From Brooklawnia cerclae (lineage in GTDB: Bacteria; Actinomycetota; Actinomycetes; Propionibacteriales; Propionibacteriaceae), in contig NZ_JAAMOZ010000001.1 in NCBI RefSeq assembly GCF_011758645.1, positions 1,302,001-1,366,000 on the forward strand: 64,000 bases of DNA, written 5' to 3'. Both the position numbers and the translations under genes were made by a program. Below, piece after piece: positions 17,201 through 25,000 of this stretch; positions within the stretch are counted from its first letter, which is position 1, and each line of letters opens with the position of its first letter. The notes under the pieces were generated by a model. It was not told where the DNA came from and did no database searches. It saw only the letters and a list, made by a program, of their open reading frames with translations.

Positions 17201-20200
17201 TCGACTTCCACGGCCCGAGCATGGCCGTCGACACGATGTGCTCCTCCTCGCTCACCGCGATCCATCTCGCGTGCGAACAACTGCGCTCCGGGGGAGGCTC
17301 CCTGGCCGTTGCCGGGGGCGTGAACGTCATCGAGCACCCCGCGAAGTACGTCTTCCTGAGCGAGCAGCACTTCGGCTCGACGGAGGGCAAGTGCCGTGCC
17401 TTCGGGGACGGGGGCGACGGGTACGTGCCGGCCGAGGGCGTCGGGGCGGTCATCCTCAAGCCCCTCGCGCGGGCCGTCGCCGACGGGGACGTCGTCCACG
17501 CGGTGATCAGGGCGACCGGGGTGAACCACGGTGGCAGGACCCACGGGTTCACCGTGCCGAACCCCAGGGCGCAGGCCGCTCTCGTGTCGTCCGCGCTCGC
17601 CGCCGCCCGGGTGTCCGCCCGCGACCTGGGCTATGTCGAGGCCCACGGCACGGGGACGATCCTCGGGGATCCCGTGGAGGTGACCGGCCTGGTCAACGCG
17701 TTCACCGCGCGTGGCTTCGACTTCGGCGGACGCGGGCTTCCCATCGGGTCGGTGAAGGCCAACATCGGCCATGCCGAGTCGAGTGCGGGCATCGCCTCGC
17801 TGTCGAAGGTGCTGCTCCAGATGAAGCACCGCACCATCGTGCCGTCGATCCACGCCGATCCGGTCAACCCCCGGCTGAAGATCGACAAGACGCCGCTGCG
17901 GATCGTGCGCTCGCCCGAGCCCTGGGACATCACCTCCCATCCGGCCGCTCTCATCAGCTCCTTCGGCGCCGGCGGGTCGAACGCGCACCTGGTCGTCTCG
18001 GCATACGAGGGCTCGCCCGCCTCCGCGACGGACGAGGAACTCCCGCGCGCCACGACCCGGCCACCGTCGCGGCTCGTCGTCCTGTCGGCGCCGACGAAGG
18101 ACGCACTCGACGACCAGGTCGGTTCGCTGGCGGGCTGGATCGCGCGGGTCACCGGTGAGGCAGGCCCGGGCGGCCGGCGGCTGCGCGAGCATGTGACCGG
18201 TCTGGTGAACCAGGCCGTGGCCGACCTCATCGATGTCGACGCGAGCGAGATCGCCGGAGACGAGACCCTGTTCGACCTCGGGCTCGGTGCGGAGGACTTC
18301 ATCCGTCTGTGCGCGGGGATCGAGCGTGCCGTCGAGCAGCCGTGCGTCATCTCGGGGACGGACGCGACGACGGTCGCCGAGATCGTGTCGCAGGTGATCA
18401 CGCTGGCCGGACCGCGGTGCCTGCCCGCCGAGGATGCCGGAGACCACGATCTCCCCCCGGCCGGGGACGATATCTCGCCGGATGCCGACCTGCTCGAGCG
18501 TGTCACACGGACGCTGCAACAATGCCGCGAGGCGTTCGAATGGCGCGTGGCCTTCATCGTCCGCTCACTCGCGGAACTCGGCGAGGCCCTGGGGGCCTAT
18601 CAAGTGGGTGACCCGCGGCCCGGCACCGTCGCCGGTTCCTGCGACCGGTATCGGGAGCTCGTTCACCTGGACGACGAGGCACTCGTCGACGCCGCCACGC
18701 GGGACGACTGGGGTACCGTCGCCGCGTCCTGGGTCGGGGGTGAGGACAGCGACTGGACGGCGCTCTACGGTCGCGACAAGCGCTTCGCCGACGTGCCCGG
18801 CTACGTCTTCAAGAAGACGCATCTGTGGCTCGACCGCCGCACCCGTACCGGTATCCGGGCGCTGCCCTCGGCGCGGGTGGAGTCGCGGCGCTCGTCGCGG
18901 ATCGAGTTCGACACCCCCGGGGACGCGCTGCGATTCACCCATGTCTTCGGGGCCGCGGACCGCGTGGTCACCGACCACGTCATCGGCGGCAGGCCGCTGG
19001 TGCCCGGTGCGGCACAGCTGGCCGTCGTCCGCGAATGCCTCGCCCTGCTCGACACCGACCTCACCACCTTCTCCGACGTGCGTTTCCTGGCGCCCGTCGT
19101 CGTCGGGTCCGACGTCAAGGTCGCCGTCTCGTTCGTGCGAGAACACGGGCACGCGAACGTCCGCATCGAGAGCGCGGACGGCGCAGGAGCGGCCACCCTC
19201 CATTCGACGATGAGGCTCGATCCCGGCGACCGATCCACGGGTGCGGGACCCGCCGACTCGCTCGACCCGTCCTCGCCGGGCGTGCGGACGCTGGGGCACG
19301 AGGAGATCTACCAGTCGTTCGAGACCGAAGGCATCCGGTACGGCGCGGCCTTCCGATCGCTGGAACGGGTCGTCCGGGGTACCGACGAGGCCTCCGCCGC
19401 CGTGCTCGCCACCGGCTCGGGGGACGATCCCGAACTCGCGTTCGTCTCGGCACTCGACGCGGCTCTGCAACTGCCCTCGATATTCGTCGGCCCGCTCGCC
19501 GATGGCTCGCAGGACGCGCACGTCCCCGCCGCCGTCGACCGGGTGAGGTTCGGCGACGGGGAGGCGCCGGCCACCCAGGCGCACATCCGCCGCAGCGGAC
19601 CCCATGGGTTCGACGTCGTCCTGTACGGGGACGACGGGGAGGTCGTGGCCGACCTCGCCGGCCTTCGCGTCGCGACCCTGGGGGCCGCCCCGGCGCGCTC
19701 CCGTCCCGGGGACGGCACGGCCGGCACCGCGGGCGAGACCCCCCGATGCATCGTCCCCGGCACCGAGCGCCACGACGGCGAAGACCCTGCGGGAAGCGCG
19801 GTTTCGGACGCGGTGCTCGGCCGCATCGTCGCCGTCATGTCCCAGGTGCTCCAGACGCCCTCCGACCAGCTCAACCCGTCGTGGACCTTCACCGACCTCG
19901 GCGTGGACTCCGTCAACGGCTTCCGGATCGTCGACGAACTGAACCAGGCCTACGACACGGATATCAGGTCGACGGTCCTGTTCGACTACCCGACGGCCGA
20001 TCAGCTTCGTGACTACCTCCTGGACCTCGACGAGGTGGTCGTCTCGGCGCGTGCCGGGCTCCGGGACCCGAGCGGGAGACACCAGGACGGCGACGAGTCG
20101 TCCGGCGCACCGGACGCCGTAGGCACACCCGCGGGCCGCGAGACCCGCCCGGTGCTCACCGCGCCCGGCGGGCCCCGCGAGTTCGAGCCCATCGCCGTCG

Positions 20201-22026
20201 TCGGCATGTCCGGACGGTTTCCCGGGGCCCGCAGCACCGACGAGTTCTGGGATCTCCTGCGTGAGGGCCGTTCCGCGGTCCGCGAGGCGCCGGCGGAGCG
20301 GTGGGACGCCGACGCCTTCCACACGACCGACCCCGCGGACCTGTCGGGCTCGGTCGGCAAGTGGGGAGGATTCCTCGACGGCGTGGACCGGTTCGATCCC
20401 GAGTTCTTCAACATCACGGGTTACGAGTCACGGTGGATCGACCCACAGCAGCGGCTGATGCTCACCGAGGCCTGGCATGCGCTCGACGACGCCGGATACG
20501 CCCACGACAACCCGTACCGAGACCGGACCGGCGTCTTCGTCGGGTGCTGCCCCGGTGACTACCAGGACCTCATCCTGGGGTCGGGGGTCGCGCTCGAGCC
20601 GCAGTCGTTCTGGGGAACTTCACCGGCGGTCGTGGCGGCCCGGATCGCCTACACGTTCGACCTCACGGGGCCCTGCGCATCCTTCGACACGGCCTGCAGC
20701 TCCGCCCTGACCGCCTGCTACTTCGCCTGCCAGAGCCTGTGGGCCGGGGCCTGCGACATGGCGCTGGTCGGTGGGGTGTTCCTGATGCTGTCGCCGAAGT
20801 TCCACCTCATGGCGGGCCACAGCGGCATGCTCTCGCCGCTCGGGCGGTGCGCCAGTTTCTCCGAGGACGCCGACGGGTTCGTCCCGAGCGAGTCCGTCGG
20901 TGCGGTGGTCCTCAAGCCCCTGTCGAAGGCCCAGGAGGACAAGGACCAGATACTCGGTGTGATCCGGGGCATCGAGATCGGCCAGGACGGCAGGACCAAC
21001 GGCCTGACGGCGCCCAACCCCGGCGCGCAGGCCGACCTGGTCCGCTCGCTCCACGAGCGGTTCTCGGTCGACCCGTCGTCCATCAGCTACGTGGAGGCCC
21101 ACGGAACCGGCACCCAACTCGGTGACGCCATCGAGGTGGGCGCCCTCGCGGAGGCGTTCACGGGATACGACGCCGCGGGCCGCTGCGGCCTGGGGAGTGC
21201 GAAGACCAACATCGGCCACGCCTCGGCGGCCGCGGGAATCGTCGGGCTCGTCAAGATCCTGCTGTCGCTCAGGCACCGGACGCTTCCGCCCTCGCTGCAC
21301 TTCGGCGCCGCGAACCCCAGGATCGGGTTCGAGGACACCCCGTTCGAGGTCGTCGACTCCGGACGAGCGTGGGAGGGCCCGCACCCGCTGCGTGCCGGGC
21401 TCAGCTCCTTCGGGTTCAGTGGCACGAACGTGCACGCGGTCATCGAGGAAGCCCCGGACCAGGTGCGGACCACCCCTCCGGACGGGGCCGGTGCGCCCTT
21501 CGAGTTCCCGGTGTCGGCGCGGAACGCGGAACTCCTGCGAAGGACGGTCGAACTGCTCGTCGAGCGCCTCGAGGGCGATCCAGGATGCTCGCCGGTCGAC
21601 CTGAGCTACACCCTGTCGTGCAGGCGTGTGCGCTTCGACGGGGCACGGCTCACCTTCCGGGCCTCGACGATCGGCGACCTCGTCGCGCAACTGAGGCACG
21701 CCCTCACCACACACGGCCTCGGGGTCGGCGAGCAGGAACGCGACCTGTCGTCCGCCACACCCGATGCGAGGTTCGCCGGGGCCCGCGTGGTCCACCTCCC
21801 TCCTGCCCCCCTCGACGAGCGAAGCCTGTGGTTCAGGCAGGAGCGGGGCCTGCCGGAGGGATTCGCGACCGTCGTCTGCACCGCCTCGACGGCGACCCCA
21901 CAGCCTCCCGTGCGGGCACGCGTGCCACAGGACGGGCTGCTCTCGGCGCTCGAACGACTGCGTGACGGGGCCCTCTCCCTTGAGGACATGGATGACGTTC
22001 TGAAAGGAGTCACCAATGGACGATAG
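11245..22026 (+). CDS. Trans-AT PKS P1: KS1-insert-DH-KR-ACP / KS2-(ACP-like)-DH-ACP / KS3
   Basis: 3593 residues, no AT. KS1 (about 10-437; Cys181, His316, His358) starts at the N-terminus with no docking region. An unassigned insert (about 550-850) follows. DH1 has His962 (HVVGGVPILPG) and Asp1134; KR1 has GGSGDI near 1445 and Tyr1586; ACP1 has Ser1750. KS2 (about 1830-2260; Cys1999 in DTMCSSS) is followed by an ACP-like fold without serine (about 2308-2385), DH2 (His2578; Asp2738, but the second-motif His is lost in VSALDAALQ), ACP2 (Ser2889), and no KR. KS3 (about 2980-3410, Cys3151) ends the protein with a C-terminal docking segment (DGLLSALERLRDGALSLEDM), so its processing domains are on P2. 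AAGGAG at 11228 supports the ATG. Overlaps P2 by 11 nt. It may carry the first extension module of the visible set, with a starter supplied from elsewhere. Confidence 0.95.
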   Translation: MPTFRFRPAQDVAIVGMATRVPGADDYDAFWEALAAGESFVTPLTEDRFASDIVGRNDPHEYDDLRGSLHNAGLDGIDRFDPAFFHITPREARAMDPQQRIVLEESWHCIEDSGIGLAELRRRRTSVFVGATGNDYALLALQQGGRTDPYAPLGNFSCMLANRVSHAFGFSAESVSIDTACSSSLVAVDMACKELRAGTSDYSMVGGVCVTNHPWRFVSFTRAHMMSPDGVCRAFDGEANGFVQGEGVGILLLERLGDALERGHRVLGVVRGSAVNHGGAVANVTAPNPAAQTDVIETALRRAKTEPAAVSYIEAHGTGTSLGDPIEVESLTRAFRDLDPRLGSQWCGIGSLKTNIGHLGPAAGAVGIIKVLLMMRERELVETLNLADENPLIGFGDTPFFPVREAMAWAPTGGQDVLVAGVSGFGFGGVNAHVVLASYPSRPEQEAERPASRGPLPFLLSAHTERSLDDLVATWQRFAGRPRSAPVTPDRVARTLLVGREPLARRRGSFMAPGATLDQALASLRASDLVVEGGIHILLGRVADEDGGASGAEVFGGAAVREITGELTGLRDDPRSSGVVRAYELASILFRGLGGVASIRTGLGQALVALALGGSLSVADMVRAAQDETTWDDIVVGSPRLPLCAPDGSRWITPTVVGADYLVELVEACRAEAAGSELPLRTIDQLYGHQPTYRRLMRDWMRAYDEHAGAQAAEMRQNVTEDDLIGWFAADDDRAMLLRLMHVASETRIRRKWNLREHEGASAAGELAALVNDGHLPAALALGLLAGTAGQQSTDAALAGLDGLTAVRLDERVMPLLARRQTDVGSLSRVLSLLAGTAPADPDAEAGGEGILVLDDGARVLTAPGRPGDLPESLMDLWLAGADVAWADLYDVGAEPVALPVTRFDRQSYWMDPPVLSPPAVPTRSGEFPMLGAAPVARATSVPGESVVSTTISRDTFFVRDHVVGGVPILPGVAYVELALEACALVEGERPGLVRDVSWLRPMRFDEGVPELHVDVRLVPEGEHRYRFAVTSSQGGQDREHARGIVSVGAGEAGPYAGRRLDVSDLPSRAHFSFDRHRVYGEVFGEAIGFDYGPTFQLTRTAYGLGDSTLEDLDTARVLATTSRAFIAHPSVLDASLRAVNWLGSESDCTSLVMQVPFSMDEIVLVGDLNDARYAVATPSARTVESGRVRTHDLDICSESGQVLAHISGFTLRPLSLDDPADAPRIFSRGLAPINLEPSSAEPADLVIVVADGTVEPGLRDLALALARLRTPEGSSPSVVEAAAWLREAHDLAEGARIEIIRCAPGGASPLGASLTGLDLVAEIYDMFKAAAGHRWSVRHTVLSTDRSASLSLVGSLEVFTRSIRFVYPEFTVGVLHLAGEPTRPDLPDEAMLAVLSEAYGALSRVPFLAVSPRGAQAYAFEEVTVDAESVPPCVESGKRYIVSGGSGDIALELVRHYRDRVDAGFLLLGRRAFGELPGDRRTAIEALGPDVTYHQCDVSDLAALEALVATTTQDDRPIAGVLHLAGGVGPRGATTIRRDDLDRVVGAKLVGASNLDVATRPLPLDFFVLFSSLSALVGDSDGSGYALANAGLNAFALQRRRLVDQGERRGVTCSVMWPVWASGALRPTDDQDVLLRRHYGLQELESDEAFAALDAVVGHGVPQCVVLKGDERRFSRIIGRTIPSGEPVVTGSPGDAPSVSQGISDPHQGLGDARVRLTEWLTSLVSGESGIARQAIGAEIPLADYGIDSIMIINLIEKMGERFDDLPSTLFFECQTLHEVADYLERHDPGAVRSFGRDVPGVQEYRTEPQTFGATEAGRSPDETGTDRGDIAIIGYSGRYPQSDDLDEFWGHLLAGDDCIEVVPRERWDHDQYFSADATRTGTVNTKWGGFLTDIAGFDAAFFGISQREGKLMDPQERLFLETVYHAFEHAGYPRGRLEGSDTAVYVGVMNGLYQLLGAEELAAGNVVDARSSYAAIANRVSYVFDFHGPSMAVDTMCSSSLTAIHLACEQLRSGGGSLAVAGGVNVIEHPAKYVFLSEQHFGSTEGKCRAFGDGGDGYVPAEGVGAVILKPLARAVADGDVVHAVIRATGVNHGGRTHGFTVPNPRAQAALVSSALAAARVSARDLGYVEAHGTGTILGDPVEVTGLVNAFTARGFDFGGRGLPIGSVKANIGHAESSAGIASLSKVLLQMKHRTIVPSIHADPVNPRLKIDKTPLRIVRSPEPWDITSHPAALISSFGAGGSNAHLVVSAYEGSPASATDEELPRATTRPPSRLVVLSAPTKDALDDQVGSLAGWIARVTGEAGPGGRRLREHVTGLVNQAVADLIDVDASEIAGDETLFDLGLGAEDFIRLCAGIERAVEQPCVISGTDATTVAEIVSQVITLAGPRCLPAEDAGDHDLPPAGDDISPDADLLERVTRTLQQCREAFEWRVAFIVRSLAELGEALGAYQVGDPRPGTVAGSCDRYRELVHLDDEALVDAATRDDWGTVAASWVGGEDSDWTALYGRDKRFADVPGYVFKKTHLWLDRRTRTGIRALPSARVESRRSSRIEFDTPGDALRFTHVFGAADRVVTDHVIGGRPLVPGAAQLAVVRECLALLDTDLTTFSDVRFLAPVVVGSDVKVAVSFVREHGHANVRIESADGAGAATLHSTMRLDPGDRSTGAGPADSLDPSSPGVRTLGHEEIYQSFETEGIRYGAAFRSLERVVRGTDEASAAVLATGSGDDPELAFVSALDAALQLPSIFVGPLADGSQDAHVPAAVDRVRFGDGEAPATQAHIRRSGPHGFDVVLYGDDGEVVADLAGLRVATLGAAPARSRPGDGTAGTAGETPRCIVPGTERHDGEDPAGSAVSDAVLGRIVAVMSQVLQTPSDQLNPSWTFTDLGVDSVNGFRIVDELNQAYDTDIRSTVLFDYPTADQLRDYLLDLDEVVVSARAGLRDPSGRHQDGDESSGAPDAVGTPAGRETRPVLTAPGGPREFEPIAVVGMSGRFPGARSTDEFWDLLREGRSAVREAPAERWDADAFHTTDPADLSGSVGKWGGFLDGVDRFDPEFFNITGYESRWIDPQQRLMLTEAWHALDDAGYAHDNPYRDRTGVFVGCCPGDYQDLILGSGVALEPQSFWGTSPAVVAARIAYTFDLTGPCASFDTACSSALTACYFACQSLWAGACDMALVGGVFLMLSPKFHLMAGHSGMLSPLGRCASFSEDADGFVPSESVGAVVLKPLSKAQEDKDQILGVIRGIEIGQDGRTNGLTAPNPGAQADLVRSLHERFSVDPSSISYVEAHGTGTQLGDAIEVGALAEAFTGYDAAGRCGLGSAKTNIGHASAAAGIVGLVKILLSLRHRTLPPSLHFGAANPRIGFEDTPFEVVDSGRAWEGPHPLRAGLSSFGFSGTNVHAVIEEAPDQVRTTPPDGAGAPFEFPVSARNAELLRRTVELLVERLEGDPGCSPVDLSYTLSCRRVRFDGARLTFRASTIGDLVAQLRHALTTHGLGVGEQERDLSSATPDARFAGARVVHLPPAPLDERSLWFRQERGLPEGFATVVCTASTATPQPPVRARVPQDGLLSALERLRDGALSLEDMDDVLKGVTNGR

Positions 22027-25000
22027 GTACTCGCAGGAATGGATACTCAAGGGCGTCCGGAGCGGGGTGCTGGAGCCCGAGCGGGCATCTGAACTCCTCC
22101 GGCACCACACGTACGCATCGGCATCGCTCGGTCGGCTGACGAGGGTGTTCGAACCGCGCGTCGCGCATCCGAAGACCAGGGACGAGATCGTGCGATTCGC
22201 GCTGCGCGGCGTCCCGGCGGACTCGTGGCCCGCCGCGTTGGCCGGCGAGGCGCAGCGGATCGGGCGCGTCCCCGACGCACTGGTCGTCGACGCGGCGGGA
22301 GCCGACGCCCCGGCCGATCCCGGGCGCATCTACCAGGGTCTCCGCGAACTCGTCCGGACGTGGCTCGATCGCTCGGCGCGCGGCGACCGGCTCAGACTCG
22401 TCTACGTGGCGGACGAGGCGTCGGAGCCGGTCACCGACGCCGTCGCGGCCCTCTTCTGGTCCCTCAACGAGGAGGAGCATGCGGTCTGGGCGACCGTGCT
22501 CACCGGTGACGTGACCCCGGACGACGTGGCGGCCGCGTCGCACGAGGTCGGCCCGGTCGAGGCCTGCCGTCACCACGGGCAGGGCGTGATCTCGGTGCCG
22601 CGAACCCATGTCGGGCCGCTGGAGATCACCGTGGCCACGGCTCCCGTCCGTCACGAGGGAACCTACCTGCTGACCGGTGGCATGGGGTCGCTCGGATTCT
22701 CCCTGGCACGCCACCTCGCGCGCGCGTATGCCGCCCGACTGGTGATTCTCGGCACCCGCCCGATCGGGGATGTCCACGAGCGGATCGAGGCCCTCCGCGA
22801 ACTGGGGGGCGACCCGACATACGTCTCCCTCGACCTCGGCGGTGCCAGCGCGTCCGGCGCGCTCGCCGCGCTCCTGGCGGGCCTGTCCCGACTGGACGGT
22901 GTCGTCCACTGCGCGGGGACGACGCGGGACTCCTTGCTGCGTTTCAAGACCGATGCGGACGCGGCGGCGGTGATCGCACCGAAAGTGGACGGCATCGGCC
23001 TGCTCGACGAGGCGACGGCGCGCTTCGATCTCGACTTCTTCGTGGCCTACTCGTCAATCAGTGGCCTGCTCGGCAACGCCGGGCAGACCGACTACGCGTT
23101 CGCGAACGCCTACATGGACGCCTTCCTGCGGCGTCGCCGGACGGCGGTCAGGACGGGCGAGCGGTCGGGGGCGAGCGTGAGCATCGCCTGGCCGTACTGG
23201 GAGGAGGGCGGCATCTCGATCCCGAGAGAAAGCCTCGACCGGCTCACCGCGTCGACCGGGATCGGGCCCATGCCGACCTGGCTCGGTGTCGCGATGTTCG
23301 AGGCCGCGCTGGGCATCGGTGATCCGCTGTTCGCGCCCGTGCTCGCCGACTCGTCCACCTGGACGTCCCCGGCGTCCGGTGCAGTCACCCCTGCCCGCGA
23401 ACCCGCGACGACGGGCGACCAGGTACGCGTGCGATTCGTCGATCACCTGATCCGAACCTTCGCCGAGGTCTACGAGATCCCCCGCGAATCGCTCCGTCCC
23501 GACGCCGACCTGCGTTCCTACGGACTCGACTCCGTCCTGATCGGAAGGCTGGCGAACAGGCTGGTCAGCGTCATCCCCCAGCTGCCTGCCTCGGTCTTCT
23601 TCGACTGCTCGACGATCGATCAGATCGCCGACAGCCTTCTCGAACGCTTCGCCGGCCGGATCCGGGAGTACTTCGCCGAGCCGGAGCCCGTGCCACCGGC
23701 ACCCCCGCGGAGCCAGGACGCCCCGGACGACCATGGCGAGCAGAGCGATCGGGATACTGCGACGGTGCGGTCGTCGCCGGTCCGGATCGCGTCGGCGGAA
23801 CCGATGCGGATCGCGATCGTCGGCTATGCGGCCCGCATGGCGCAGGCGGACTCCGCCGAGGAGATCTGGCAGGCCCTCGCCGCCGGGGCAGACCGCGTGA
23901 CCTCCTTTCCCGACGACCGGCGCGCCGTGTTCGCCGACGCCGCGTCCGCCGGTTTCGCGCTTCCGGGAGTCTCGGAGGCGGACTGGAAGCAGCCGGGGAG
24001 CTACCTCGATGATCCCTGGGGCTTCGACGCCGGGTTCTTCGGAATGTCGGCACGCGAGGCCCGGTCGATGGACCCGCAGGAGCGGCTGGCACTCGAATCG
24101 GCCTGGCACGCGTTCGAGGACGCGGGCATCACCCCCGAAGCGGCGCGGGAGTCCACCGCCGGGGCTGTGGGCGTCTTCGCGGCGATGACGAACTCCACCC
24201 ACCAACAGCTGGGCGTCCACGGCATCAACGCCGATTCCTACCTCCCGCAGTCGTACGGGTGGTCGCTCGCCAACAGGATCTCGTCGGTCTTCGACCTCCA
24301 CGGCCCGAGCCAGACGGTCGACACCGCGTGTTCGTCGTCCCTCTACGCGCTCGCTCAGGCCTGCGAGTCGCTTCGGCGTCACGAATGCGGGATGGCGGTC
24401 GTCACGGCGTCGAACCTGTACCTGCACCCCCACAAGTTCGCGATGCTCCGGGAACGCGGGATGCTGTCCGCCTCGGGCCGCTGCCGCACCTTCAGCGCCG
24501 CGGCCGACGGGTTCGTCCCCGCCGAGGCCGTGGGGACGCTCGTGCTGAAACCGCTGGCCGACGCCGAGCGCGACGGCGACGAGGTGCGCGGGATCGTGTG
24601 GTCGTGGGCGCTCAACCACGACGGCCTGACGCACGGGTACACGGTTCCCTCACCCCGCGCGCAGGCGGAGGTGATCGGACGCGCGCTCGCCGAGGGCGGC
24701 CTGGACGCCTCGGAGGTCACCTACGTCGAGACGCACGGCACGGGCACGTCGCTGGGCGACCCGATCGAGGTGGACGGCCTGGTCCAGGTGTTCGGGGATG
24801 CACTCACGCGGGCCACACCTCTCGGAATCGGGTCGGTCAAGTCGAACTTCGGACATGCCGAGGCCGCGGCGGGGCTCGTCTCGATCGTCAAGGTCCTCAA
24901 ACAGATGGAACACGGGCGGCTCGCGCCCTCGATCCACGCGACGACGAAGAATCCCCGGATCCGGATCGACGGGACGCCGCTGTTCGTCGTGGAATCCCTC

